A stretch of 64,000 nt of DNA from Amycolatopsis suaedae (lineage in GTDB: Bacteria > Actinomycetota > Actinomycetes > Mycobacteriales > Pseudonocardiaceae): contig NZ_SFCC01000018.1 in assembly GCF_004214935.1 (NCBI RefSeq), positions 62,001 through 126,000 of the forward strand, written 5' to 3'. The notes under the pieces were generated by a model. It was not told where the DNA came from. It was given only the letters and a program-made list of their open reading frames with translations, and did no database searches. Every line of letters begins with the position of its first letter. Within the stretch, counting starts at the first letter, position 1. A program made the position numbers and the translations under genes. Below, piece after piece: positions 1 to 8,496 of the stretch.

Positions 1-2146
1 CCTCCCGCTCACTGGACTCCAGGACGGTCTCGCGCAGCCGGGACAGCTCCAGATGCACCCGGACCCTGGCGATCAGTTCGACCGGGTGGAACGGTTTGAC
101 GACGTAGTCGTCGGCGCCGTGACGCAGGCCCTCCACCGCGGACTCGGGCCCCGCCCGTGCCGTCAGCAGGACCACCGGGAGGCGGACCAGCCGGGGATCG
201 GCCCGCAGCTGGCGCAGCAGGTCCAGCCCGTCGCGGCCGGGCAGCATGACGTCGCTGACCACCAGGTCCGGCGGCTTCGCGCCGATGAGCGCGAGCGCGG
301 TGTCGACGTCACCGGCCAGATCGACCAGCCAGCCCTGCTCGTCCATCAGCCGGGCGAGGTAGTCACGCATGTCGGCGTTGTCCTCGACGACCAGGACGCG
401 GGTGCCGTCTCTCGGCTCGGTCGTGCCCGCCGGTTCCCACTGCCGTGCCTCGCCGAGGAACGCGGGCGCCAGCTTAGCCGCGACGTCGTGCCCGGACAGG
501 TCGCCGTTGGGCGACACGGCGGCGATCCTCGGCACGGTGACGGTGAAGGTGCTGCCCTGCCGCGGCACGCTGGCGACAGTGACCCGCCCGCCGAGCGCCG
601 CGGCCAGGTCTGCCACCAGCGCCAGCCCGATGCCCGCGCCCTCCCTGCTGCGCCCACGGGTTCCGGCGACCTGGTGGAACCGGTCGAAGATGCGGTCCTG
701 TTCGACGTCCGGGATGCCGACGCCGGTGTCGGCGACGGTGAGCGTCACGTCGTCGCCGGTGACGTCCAGGGTGAGCGTCACCGATCCGGACGGGGTGAAC
801 TTCACCGCGTTGGACAGCAGGTTGAGCACGATCTTGGCCCACATCTCGCGGTCGAGCGCCACGGTCGCGCCTGCCGCGCCGTCGACGGCGATCCGCAGCC
901 GCAGGTCGTTGCGCTCGGCCACCGCGCGGAACATGCTCGCGCACTCGGCGGTCAGCGCGGCCACGTCGGTCGGCTCCCGCCGGGCGTGCAGTTCGTCGGC
1001 CTCGGCCCTGGCCACGTCCAGCAGCGCGTCGACGAGCCGCTGCAGGCGCAGCGCGGCCTGGTAGGCGGCGGCGAGTCCGTCGCGCTGGTCGGCGGGCAAC
1101 ACGTCGGCATGCCGGTCCAGCACCGTGCGCAGCGGTCCGAGCAGCAGCGTCAGCGGGGTGCGGAACTCGTGGCTGACGTTCTGGAAGAACCGGGTCTTCG
1201 CCGCGTCCAGCTCAGCCAGCGCGGAGGCCCGCGTGCGCTGGGCGGTGTAGGCCAGCGCGTCACCGAGCACGGCCGACACCCTGGCGGCGACCAGATCGAG
1301 GAAGACGCGGTAGAACTCGTCGAGTTCCCGGTACGGGCTCACGCCCACGGCCAGCACGCCGATCGGCTCGGCCTGCCCGCTGACCACCAGCGGCAGCACG
1401 ACCGACCCGGCGACCCGCTCGGCCTGGCCGGTCCGCGCGACCTTGCGCAGGGTGTCCGGCGGGGTGTCCGCCTGATCCCCGTAGGCGGCGACCAGTTCGA
1501 GGCGGTCCTCGGTTCCGTCCGGGCGCAGGTAGGCCACGACCCCGGGCAGATCGGCCGAGCCGGACAGCACGGTGACCGCGGCGCGGGCGGCGTCGGTGAT
1601 GGTGTCGGCGCCGGTGAGCGACAGCGTTCCCAGCTGGCGCAGGGATTCCAGCCGCCGGTGGGCCAGGGTGCGGGCGGTGACGTCGTTGGTGGCGACGAAG
1701 ATGCCCGCCACCGTGCCGTCCTCGGAGTGCACCGGGCTGTAGGAGAACGTCCAGTAGGTCTCCTCGAGGTAGCCGTGCCTGCGCAGCAGCAGGTGCATCT
1801 CCTCGGAGTAGGTGGCGCCGCCCCCGCCGAGTACCTGCTCGGCCAGCGGTCCCAGCTGGTCCCACACCTCGCTCCAGCACCGCGCGGCCGGCTGGCCCGC
1901 GGCGTCGGGGAACTTGTCCCCGAGCAGCGGTGTGTACGCCTCGTTGAAGATCTGGATCAGCTCCGGGCCCCACCAGAGCAGCATCGGGATCCGGGACGGG
2001 AGAACGGTCCGTACCGCCGCACGCAGCTCCACCGGCCACGACTCGACCGGCCCGAGAGGTGTGCTCGCCCAGTCCTTCGCCCGCATCACCGCGGCCGTGC
2101 GGCCGGGTCCGGCGAACAGGCGGCCGGCCGTCCAGCCATGACTCAC
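1..2146 (-). CDS. Hybrid sensor histidine kinase / response regulator (C-terminus outside window)
   Basis: Senses an unknown signal and carries out phosphotransfer. The visible ~715 residues read PAS-like domain (~30-170), GAF-like domain (~190-330), HisKA dimerisation domain with phospho-accepting His in NVSHEFRTPL, HATPase_c with an N-box (NLLSNAVKF) and G-box (ADTGVGIPD, GAGIGLALV), then a receiver domain with acceptor Asp in SDVMLPGRDG and the conserved Lys in DDYVVKPFHP. No membrane segment is visible, so it is probably cytosolic. The start is GTG (reads VSHGWTAGRLF); a TTG lies one codon upstream. The receiver reaches the window edge, so a further output or HPt domain cannot be excluded. 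The 187 bp upstream separate it from the aldehyde dehydrogenase, so it is probably its own transcription unit. Its input signal is not predictable. Confidence 0.9.
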   Translation of the reverse strand, partial: MSHGWTAGRLFAGPGRTAAVMRAKDWASTPLGPVESWPVELRAAVRTVLPSRIPMLLWWGPELIQIFNEAYTPLLGDKFPDAAGQPAARCWSEVWDQLGPLAEQVLGGGGATYSEEMHLLLRRHGYLEETYWTFSYSPVHSEDGTVAGIFVATNDVTARTLAHRRLESLRQLGTLSLTGADTITDAARAAVTVLSGSADLPGVVAYLRPDGTEDRLELVAAYGDQADTPPDTLRKVARTGQAERVAGSVVLPLVVSGQAEPIGVLAVGVSPYRELDEFYRVFLDLVAARVSAVLGDALAYTAQRTRASALAELDAAKTRFFQNVSHEFRTPLTLLLGPLRTVLDRHADVLPADQRDGLAAAYQAALRLQRLVDALLDVARAEADELHARREPTDVAALTAECASMFRAVAERNDLRLRIAVDGAAGATVALDREMWAKIVLNLLSNAVKFTPSGSVTLTLDVTGDDVTLTVADTGVGIPDVEQDRIFDRFHQVAGTRGRSREGAGIGLALVADLAAALGGRVTVASVPRQGSTFTVTVPRIAAVSPNGDLSGHDVAAKLAPAFLGEARQWEPAGTTEPRDGTRVLVVEDNADMRDYLARLMDEQGWLVDLAGDVDTALALIGAKPPDLVVSDVMLPGRDGLDLLRQLRADPRLVRLPVVLLTARAGPESAVEGLRHGADDYVVKPFHPVELIARVRVHLELSRLRETVLESSERE

Positions 2147-2333
2147 CAAGTCGACTCCGCCCGAGCCGACGACATCTCCACCATATGGCCCTGCACTCCC
2201 GAACGTAGACGGGCGGGCGGGCCACAGCGGGCGCACCAGACCCGCCTGAGCGAAAACGGTCCTGTGCGGCTGTGTCTCAACCAGCGAAGGCGATCTTATC
2301 CCGCCCCGCTCCGGCCCGGTGCAGGTGCCACGC

Positions 2334-3686
2334 TCAGGCGCCGGGCGGGCGCAGGTGGACCACCTTCGTCGTGGTCATCTCGTCGAGCAGCTCGGGGCCG
2401 TAGCCGTAGCCGGTGCCGCTGGCGCCCCTCGGCTCGGCCGCGCCGCCGGGGGCACCGCCGAACACCGCGTTCACCTTCACCGTGCCCACCGGCAGCTCCC
2501 GCCAGGCCCGCTGGGCGAACTCCATCGACCCGGTGAGGACCGTGGCGGCGAGGCCGTAGGCGTCGTCGGCGGCCTCGGCCAGCGCCTGGCCGGCATCGCC
2601 GACCACCCGCACCGGCGCCACCGGTCCGAACGTCTCCTCCCGCATCACCCGCATGTCCGGGGTAGCGCCGGTCAGCACCGTCGCCGGGTAGTGCGCGCCC
2701 GGTCCGCCGGGGATCTCGCCGCCCGCGGCCACCCTGGCCCCGGCGGCGACGGCCTCGCGGACCTGCTCGTGCACCTGCTCCCGGTGCGCCCGGTCCACCA
2801 GCGGGCCGAGCACGCTGGTGCGGGCACGGCCGGCCAGCGCGGCGGTGAACGGCTCGGCCACGGCGCGGTGCACGTAGATCCGTTCCACGGCGACGCAGAT
2901 CTGCCCGGCGTTGGCGAACGCGCCCAGCGCGGCCTGCGCGGCGGCCCAGTCCGGGTCGACGCCTGCGTCGACGATCAGCGGATCGTTGCCGCCGTTCTCC
3001 AGCAGCACCTTCGCGCCGGTGACGGCTGCCCGCTGCCGGATCGACCGGCCCACCCTCGTCGAACCGACGTGTGCGATCAGGTCGACCCGGTCGTCGCCGG
3101 TCAGCAGCTCGCCGACCGCACCGTCGCCGTGCACGGTGCGCAGCACGCCGTCCGGCAGGGCACCGGCCAGCACCTCACCGAGCAGATCGCCGGTGTGCGG
3201 GCACCGTTCGCTCGGCTTGTGCACCACGGCGTTGCCGGTGACCAGCGCGGCGCCGAGCAGGCCGCAGGCCACGGCGACCGGGTCGTTCCACGGCGTCAGC
3301 GCCACCACCACGCCACGCGGCTGCGGCACCATCAGGTCGGTCGCGCCGGGATCGCCGAGCAGTGACCGGCCGCGGTGCACCGGCCCCAGCTCGGCGTACT
3401 GCTCCAGCGTGCCGATCCCGGCCTCGACACCGCCCAGTGCGTCCTCCCGCGGCTTGCCGGTCTCGGCGGTGTTGCGTTTCGCCAGTTCGCCCGCCCGCTC
3501 CCGCAGGGCCCGCGCGGCGGCCTTGACGGCGGCACCACGTTCGGCCGCCGGGGTACGCGCCCAGGACGCGGCCGCCGCGCGCGCACCGGCCAGCGCACTG
3601 TCCACTTCGGACCGGCTGGCCACGGGTACGGCACCCACCCTGCTGCCGTCGGCCGGGTCGGTGATCTCCAGGACTGTCACGCTCAT
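2334..3686 (-). CDS. Aldehyde dehydrogenase family protein
   Basis: NAD(P)-dependent oxidation of an aldehyde to an acid. The 450 residues show the ALDH fold: cofactor-region motif ALTPWNDPVAVA, general-base Glu in LLENGGNDP, catalytic Cys in NAGQICVAVERIYVH, and a C-terminal oligomerisation segment. It is slightly shorter than the usual 470-500. The ATG overlaps the stop of the UDP-glucose dehydrogenase gene (ATGA), so it is translationally coupled as the last gene of the nine-gene glycan operon. The substrate is unknown. Placement suggests oxidation of a sugar-derived or detoxified aldehyde connected with the glycan, but this is inference. A dedicated succinate-semialdehyde-type enzyme is an alternative. 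Confidence 0.9.
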   Translation of the reverse strand: MSVTVLEITDPADGSRVGAVPVASRSEVDSALAGARAAAASWARTPAAERGAAVKAAARALRERAGELAKRNTAETGKPREDALGGVEAGIGTLEQYAELGPVHRGRSLLGDPGATDLMVPQPRGVVVALTPWNDPVAVACGLLGAALVTGNAVVHKPSERCPHTGDLLGEVLAGALPDGVLRTVHGDGAVGELLTGDDRVDLIAHVGSTRVGRSIRQRAAVTGAKVLLENGGNDPLIVDAGVDPDWAAAQAALGAFANAGQICVAVERIYVHRAVAEPFTAALAGRARTSVLGPLVDRAHREQVHEQVREAVAAGARVAAGGEIPGGPGAHYPATVLTGATPDMRVMREETFGPVAPVRVVGDAGQALAEAADDAYGLAATVLTGSMEFAQRAWRELPVGTVKVNAVFGGAPGGAAEPRGASGTGYGYGPELLDEMTTTKVVHLRPPGA

Positions 3687-4954
3687 TCCGGCCGGGTACC
3701 CGTGCCGTACCGGCGGAAACCGCGTGCCCGCAGCAGCGCCGGGTCGAGCAGGTTGCGGGTGTCGACCACCACCGCCCGTTCGGCGAGGGCGGCCATGCGG
3801 GCCCAGTCGAGGTCGCGGAACTGCGGCCAGTCGGTCAGCACCACCAGTGCCTCGGCGTCCTTGGCCACCAGGTACGGGTCGTCGGTGACCTGCACCCGCG
3901 AGCCGTCCAGCTCGGCCGGGTCGACGGCCGGGTCGTAGCCGGTGAGCACCGCGCCGCCGTCGGCGAGCTTCGCGGCGACGGCCAGCGCGGGCGAGTCCCG
4001 CAGGTCCCCGGTGCCCGCCTTGAAGGCCAGCCCCAGCAACCCGACCCGCGCACCGGACAGCGGCCCGCCGACGGCCTCACGCACCGCGGCGGCGACCCGC
4101 TCACCCTGCCGCTCGTTGGTCCGCACCGCCGCCCGCAGCACATCGAACTCCACCCCGGCACCGGCCGCGGCCCGCAACAGCGCCGAGGTGTCCTTGGGCA
4201 GGCAGGAGCCACCCCAGCCGGGGCCGGGCGCGAGGAAGTCCGGGCCGATCCGGGCGTCCAGGCCCATCGTCCTGGTCACCTCGGTGACGTCGGCGCCGAG
4301 CCGTTCGCACAGCTGCGCCAGGCCGTTGACGTAGGACAGTTTCGTGGCGAGGAAGGCGTTGCTGGCGTACTTGGCCAGCTCCGCACTGGCCGGGTCGGTC
4401 CGCACGACCGGCGCGACCAGCCGGCGGTACAGGGCAGCGACCGCGTCACCGGCTGCCTCGTCGGCTGAGCCGATCACGATCCGGTCCGGGTTCAGGAAGT
4501 CCTCGACGGCGTGCCCCTCGCGCAGGAACTCCGGATTGCTCACGGCCCGCAGCCCGCGCCTGCCGATCGCGGCCGCGGTGCCCACCGGCACGGTCGACTT
4601 GGTGACCACCACCGCGCCCGCGGGGAGCAGGTCCTCCAGCCGGTCCAGCACCGCGTCGACCACCCGGGTGTCCGCGTCGCCGTCGGCGGCGCGCGGGGTG
4701 GGCAGGCACAGCAGCACGACGGTGGTGTCCCGCAACGGTTCCAGGTCCGTGGTGAACCCCAGCTCGCCACCCTCCAGACCCGCCCGGACCAGCTCGGGCA
4801 GGCCCGGCTCGGCGATCCGCACCTCGCCCCGGCCCAGATCGTCCACTTTGGACTTGTCGATGTCCACGCAGGTCACCCGGTGACCGAGATGGGCGAGGCA
4901 GGCGGCGGTGGTCAGGCCGACGTAACCCGCGCCGACGACACCCACGGCACTCAT
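3683..4954 (-). CDS. UDP-glucose/GDP-mannose 6-dehydrogenase family (UDP-glucose dehydrogenase-like)
   Basis: Expected to oxidise UDP-glucose to UDP-glucuronate with two NAD+. The 423 residues start with a Rossmann motif (VVGAGYVGLTTAACLAHLG), carry the central-domain motif KLSYVNGLAQLCE, the catalytic-cysteine signature GPGWGGSCLPKD, and a C-terminal NAD-binding domain (GLAFKAGTGDLRDSP). Length and motif order match the family. ATG start overlaps the GT9 stop by 4 bp and its own stop overlaps the aldehyde dehydrogenase start. Together with the UDP-glucuronate decarboxylase-like gene at 12938-13885 it would give UDP-xylose. GDP-mannose or UDP-ManNAc dehydrogenase activity cannot be excluded from sequence alone. 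Confidence 0.92.
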   Translation of the reverse strand: MSAVGVVGAGYVGLTTAACLAHLGHRVTCVDIDKSKVDDLGRGEVRIAEPGLPELVRAGLEGGELGFTTDLEPLRDTTVVLLCLPTPRAADGDADTRVVDAVLDRLEDLLPAGAVVVTKSTVPVGTAAAIGRRGLRAVSNPEFLREGHAVEDFLNPDRIVIGSADEAAGDAVAALYRRLVAPVVRTDPASAELAKYASNAFLATKLSYVNGLAQLCERLGADVTEVTRTMGLDARIGPDFLAPGPGWGGSCLPKDTSALLRAAAGAGVEFDVLRAAVRTNERQGERVAAAVREAVGGPLSGARVGLLGLAFKAGTGDLRDSPALAVAAKLADGGAVLTGYDPAVDPAELDGSRVQVTDDPYLVAKDAEALVVLTDWPQFRDLDWARMAALAERAVVVDTRNLLDPALLRARGFRRYGTGTRPE

Positions 4955-5880
4955 CGGGTACCTCCCGCCACGGCGGGCAGCGCCGCCAGTACCTCGTCGA
5001 CCTCGATCCACAGCAGGCCACGGTCGGGCTCGCCGCCGAACGGGTCGCCCTGCGCTCCCTTCCACAGCACCCGGTGCCGGGTCCGTTCCGGCGGCGGGCC
5101 CCAGCGGGCAGGTGGGGTCGGGCCGAACAGCAGCACCGACGGCGTGCCGAACGCGGTGGCCAGGTGACCGACGCCGGTGTCGCCGCAGACCACCAGCGTG
5201 GCGCCCGCGACGAGCGCGGCCAGTTCGGCCAGGCCGGTCCGCCCGGCCAGCACCGCCGACGACGGCAGCCCGGCCGCCCCGGCGACCCGCTCGGCCAGCT
5301 CCCGCTCCCCCGCCGACCCGGTGATCACCACGTGCTCGCCGCGCCGCGCCAGTTCCCCGGCGACGGCGGCGAAGCGGTCCGCCGGCCACCGCCGTGCCGG
5401 GTAGGCGGCGCCGGGATGCACGACGGCCGCGCCCGGCGCCGGGCTGGGCACGGTGGGCTCGCGCAGGTCCAGGTCGCCCGGATCGGCGGGGATGCCGCCG
5501 TGTTCCAGCAGCCGGCACCACCGGCGTACCTCGGGAACACCGTCCTGCCAGGGCGGGCCGCCGACACCGGGGAACGCCGGGTGCCGGTGGGTGAGCAGCC
5601 GTCCGGGGCGGGCGGCCAGCAGGTCGCCGATGCTCTGCGGGCCGCGGCCGTGCAGGTTCACCGCGAGCCGCGGGGGCGGGCCGGGCCAGTTCAGGTCGCC
5701 GAGCCGGGCGGTCGGCAGCAGGTCCAGCCCGGGGTCGATCAGCCCGGCCAGCGGCCGCAGCGGTTCCGGCGCGGCCAGGGTGACCGGGCCGGTGCGGCAC
5801 AGGGCACGCAGCGCGGGCACCGCCGTCAGCAGATCGCCCAGGCCGAGTGCCCGCAGCGCCAGGACGCCGGTCACGGCCAT
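4951..5880 (-). CDS. Glycosyltransferase family 9 (heptosyltransferase-like), copy 1
   Basis: GT9 enzymes transfer ADP-heptose (or related sugars) to glycan acceptors. The 309 residues start MAVTGVLALRALGLGDLLTA, with the family's N-terminal GxGD-type loop, and contain the C-terminal nucleotide-binding signature CGDTGVGHLATAFGTPSVLL followed by FGPTPPARWGPP. No signal peptide or membrane segment. The ATG lies within the last codons of the SDR gene (10-bp overlap) and the stop overlaps the next start. A second GT9 lies four genes upstream in the same operon and the ADP-heptose pathway genes are between them, so heptose transfer is the natural role. The acceptor is unknown. Confidence 0.88.
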   Translation of the reverse strand: MAVTGVLALRALGLGDLLTAVPALRALCRTGPVTLAAPEPLRPLAGLIDPGLDLLPTARLGDLNWPGPPPRLAVNLHGRGPQSIGDLLAARPGRLLTHRHPAFPGVGGPPWQDGVPEVRRWCRLLEHGGIPADPGDLDLREPTVPSPAPGAAVVHPGAAYPARRWPADRFAAVAGELARRGEHVVITGSAGERELAERVAGAAGLPSSAVLAGRTGLAELAALVAGATLVVCGDTGVGHLATAFGTPSVLLFGPTPPARWGPPPERTRHRVLWKGAQGDPFGGEPDRGLLWIEVDEVLAALPAVAGGTR

Positions 5881-6566
5881 GACGACTCTTCCGACGCGCA
5901 CACCACCAGTTCCCGCACCTCGCATCCGGCGGGCTGCCGCAGCGCGAACAGCACCGCGGCCGCGACGTGCCGGGGATCGTTGAGCTTGGCGTCGGCCGGC
6001 GGCTTGTAGCGGTCCTCCCTGGCGTCGAAGAACGCCGTGCGCATACCGCCCGGCACGAGCGTGGTGACGCCGATCCGCCCGGCGGTCTCGGCGGCCAGCG
6101 CCCTGCTGAACCCGATCACGCCGAACTTGCCCGCGCAGTAGGCGGTCGCGTCGCTCACCGCGGACAGGCCCAGCGTGGACGCGCAGGTGACCACCGTGCC
6201 GTGCGAGCGTTCCAGGTACGGCAGCGCGGCCCGGACGACGGCGGCGGTGCCGAACAGGTTGACCCGCACCACGTTCTCCCACACCTCGGCGGGCACCGTG
6301 TCCAGCGTGCCGGGCACGTCGATGCCCGCGGCGGTGAACACCGCGTCCAGTCCGCCGGCCTCCTCGGCCAGTTCGGTGACGGCCGCCTCGGTGGCCGCGG
6401 TGTCGGCCAGGTCGGCCTTGCGGTAGAGCACGTCCGCCCCCGGCGGATCGCGGTCGATCACCACGGGCCTGCCGCCCTCGGCCAGCACGGCGTCGACCGT
6501 GGCAGCGCCCAGTCCGGACGCGCCCCCGGTGATCAGCACCGTGCCCGGTTTCCTTGCCGTTGTCAC
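5871..6566 (-). CDS. SDR family oxidoreductase (classical short-chain dehydrogenase)
   Basis: NAD(P)-dependent oxidoreductase of 231 residues. Visible: glycine-rich TGGASGLGAATVD near the N-terminus, NAAG-equivalent TAAGID, catalytic Ser in CASTLG, and the YxxxK pair in YCAGKFGVIGFSRAL. The start is GTG (VTTARKPG), overlapping the HldE stop as GTGA. It is a classical, not extended, SDR, so it is not the HldD epimerase that converts ADP-D,D- to ADP-L,D-heptose. It might oxidise or reduce a sugar nucleotide or a side branch of the glycan, but the substrate cannot be read from the sequence. Confidence 0.88.
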   Translation of the reverse strand: MTTARKPGTVLITGGASGLGAATVDAVLAEGGRPVVIDRDPPGADVLYRKADLADTAATEAAVTELAEEAGGLDAVFTAAGIDVPGTLDTVPAEVWENVVRVNLFGTAAVVRAALPYLERSHGTVVTCASTLGLSAVSDATAYCAGKFGVIGFSRALAAETAGRIGVTTLVPGGMRTAFFDAREDRYKPPADAKLNDPRHVAAAVLFALRQPAGCEVRELVVCASEESSWP

Positions 6567-7939
6567 GCTTTCGCCTCCCCGTTCCGTGTCGTCGTGAGCA
6601 GTCGCGTCGTCGAGTAGCCCGCCACCAGCGGGACCAGCTCCACCCGGCCGCCGTGCCTGCGCACCACCTCCGCCTCCGGAAGGTCGGCACCGGCGTAGTC
6701 GCCGCCCTTGACCCAGACGTCCGGGGCCAGCCGCTCCAGCACCCCGGCCGGGGACGGTTCGTCGAACACCACCACGGCGTCCACATCGGACAGTGCGAGC
6801 AGCAGCCGGGCCCGGTCCTCGGCCGGCACGATGGGCCGGTCCGGTCCCTTGAGCCCGCGGACCGAGTCGTCGGAGTTGAGGCATACCACCAGGGCGTCGC
6901 CGAACGACCTGGCCCTGGCGAGCAGGCCGACGTGGCCGGGGTGCAGCAGGTCGAAGCACCCGCCGGTGGCGACCAGGGTGCCGCCGTGGCGGCGGACGCG
7001 TTCGGCCACCGCGAACGCGCTCGCCGTTCCGGCAGGCGCCTCGCGGGCGGGCTCGGACAGGGCCGTCGCGGCACCGGCGGCGACGAACCGCGCTGCCGAC
7101 TCGACCGCGACGGTCACCGCGTCCCGTGGCCGCGCACCCTCCCACAGCGCCGCGGCGACGGCGCTGGCGAACCGGTCGCCCGCACCGCAGGTGTCCGGTC
7201 GCGCCCCCGCCGGCACGCGGGCCGAGGCGGGCACCGGGATGCGGTACACCCGGCCGGCCTCGGCCAGCACCGCGCCGTCCGCGCCGAGTGTGACCGCCAC
7301 GCCGTCGCAGCCCCAGCGGCGGCGCAGCCGCTCGGCCAGCTCACCGGGTTCACCCGGACCGGCCAGGCCCTCCGCCTCGTCCAAGTTCGGCGTGGCCAGC
7401 CGCACGCCGGGAACCGGCTCGGCACCGCGGGGATGCGGGTCCCACACCACGGGCACGCGCCCGGCCGCCCGCGCGAGATACCTGCGGACGTCGGCGTGTG
7501 CGGCGGTGCCGCGGCCGTAGTCGGCCACCAGCACCGCGCCCGCGCCGTGCAGTGCCGAGGGCACGTCGCCGGTCAGCGGTCGCGTCGCGGCGGTGCCCTC
7601 GCCCCGGTCCAGCCGGACCACCGGCTGGCCCGCGGCGCGGACCCGGGTCTTGCGTGGGGTGTCGCCGTCCATCGGCAGGGCCACCAGGCTGACCTGCCCG
7701 TCCAGCAACGCGGCGACCCGGCGGCCCGCCTCGTCCGCGCCCAGTGCGCTGATCAGCACGACGTCCGGCGCGGAGCGGGCGGCCAGCCGGGCGGCGAGCC
7801 CGGCACCACCGGGGCGCTGCCAGTGCCGTCCCACCCGGACGACCGGAACGGGCGCGTCCGGGCAGAGCCGGTCGGCGGCGCCCTCGATGTCCTCGTCCAG
7901 CAACGCGTCGCCCACGACGACCAGCGGGCCGGCGGTCAC
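6563..7939 (-). CDS. hldE: Bifunctional heptose-7-phosphate kinase / heptose-1-phosphate adenylyltransferase
   Basis: Catalyses two steps of ADP-heptose synthesis: phosphorylation of D-glycero-D-manno-heptose 7-phosphate and adenylylation of the 1-phosphate. The first ~310 residues are a PfkB/ribokinase-type kinase with the catalytic DTCGAGDRFASAV motif. Residues ~325-458 are a cytidylyltransferase-like domain with GGCFDLLHPGHVGLL (HxGH) and a YSTTRLL motif close to the C-terminus. Domain order and length (458 aa) match the fused enzyme of Gram-negative bacteria. The start is taken as GTG (VTAGPLVVVGDALLDE) because it forms a GTGA overlap with the isomerase stop; an in-frame start 11 codons upstream would intrude into that gene. 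It lies in one coupled operon with GmhA and two GT9 genes. Confidence 0.93.
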   Translation of the reverse strand: MTAGPLVVVGDALLDEDIEGAADRLCPDAPVPVVRVGRHWQRPGGAGLAARLAARSAPDVVLISALGADEAGRRVAALLDGQVSLVALPMDGDTPRKTRVRAAGQPVVRLDRGEGTAATRPLTGDVPSALHGAGAVLVADYGRGTAAHADVRRYLARAAGRVPVVWDPHPRGAEPVPGVRLATPNLDEAEGLAGPGEPGELAERLRRRWGCDGVAVTLGADGAVLAEAGRVYRIPVPASARVPAGARPDTCGAGDRFASAVAAALWEGARPRDAVTVAVESAARFVAAGAATALSEPAREAPAGTASAFAVAERVRRHGGTLVATGGCFDLLHPGHVGLLARARSFGDALVVCLNSDDSVRGLKGPDRPIVPAEDRARLLLALSDVDAVVVFDEPSPAGVLERLAPDVWVKGGDYAGADLPEAEVVRRHGGRVELVPLVAGYSTTRLLTTTRNGEAKA

Positions 7940-8496
7940 GCGATCCCCAGCGCCCGGTCGAACGCGGCGCACAGCGCGTGCACCAGCACCAGGTGTGCTT
8001 CCTGCACGGTGGCGGTGCTCGGCGACTCGACGGCGAACGCGTCGTCACACAGGGCGGCCAGGCTGTTCGGCAGCGGACCGGTGAACGCCCACGTGGTCAG
8101 GCCGAGGTCGCGGGCGGTTTTCGCGGCGGCGCAGACGTTCTGGCTGCTGCCGCTGGTGGACAGCGCGATCAGCACGTCGCCGGGCCTGCCGTGTGCCTGG
8201 ACCTGGCGGGCGAACATGTCGTGTTCGCCGTAGTCGTTGACGATCGCGGTGCCGGCCGAGGTGTCGGCGTGCAGCGCGATGGCGGAGAACGGCCTGCGGT
8301 CGCGCTGGAACCGGCCGACCAGCTCACCGGTGAGGTGCTGGGCCTCGGCCGCGCTGCCGCCGTTGCCGCAGGCGAGCAGCCGGTTTCCGCTGTCCAGCAC
8401 GGAGGCGAGGTGCCGTCCCCACGATTCGATCCGTGGTGCGTCGGCACTGACGTCACCCAGCACGGCCCGCAGGTCGGCGATGTGTTCGGAGATCAT
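7936..8496 (-). CDS. gmhA: Phosphoheptose isomerase (SIS domain)
   Basis: Converts sedoheptulose 7-phosphate to D-glycero-D-manno-heptose 7-phosphate, the entry step of ADP-heptose synthesis. The 186 residues form one SIS domain: phosphate-binding LLACGNGGSAAEAQHLTGEL, FSAIALHADTSAGTAI, the second SIS loop ALSTSGSSQNV, and a C-terminal helix with EAHLVLVHAL carrying the metal/active-site His. Length equals that of known GmhA. ATG start overlaps the upstream GT9 stop (ATGA), and its own TGA overlaps the hldE GTG. Its place beside hldE makes a heptose role much more likely than another SIS-sugar isomerase role. Confidence 0.93.
   Translation of the reverse strand: MISEHIADLRAVLGDVSADAPRIESWGRHLASVLDSGNRLLACGNGGSAAEAQHLTGELVGRFQRDRRPFSAIALHADTSAGTAIVNDYGEHDMFARQVQAHGRPGDVLIALSTSGSSQNVCAAAKTARDLGLTTWAFTGPLPNSLAALCDDAFAVESPSTATVQEAHLVLVHALCAAFDRALGIA

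Noticed and set aside
53..2536. Long plus-strand open frames opposite the histidine kinase (and similar long frames at 8592-11560, 10657-12306 and 20046-21356)
   Set aside because: Composition is Arg/Gly/Pro/His-rich with no domain, and each lies exactly opposite or out of frame with a recognisable gene. They are by-products of very high third-position G+C.
5871..6566. SDR as the ADP-heptose epimerase HldD
   Set aside because: It is a 231-residue classical SDR with YxxxK and no extended C-terminal substrate domain; HldD is an extended SDR of about 310 residues.
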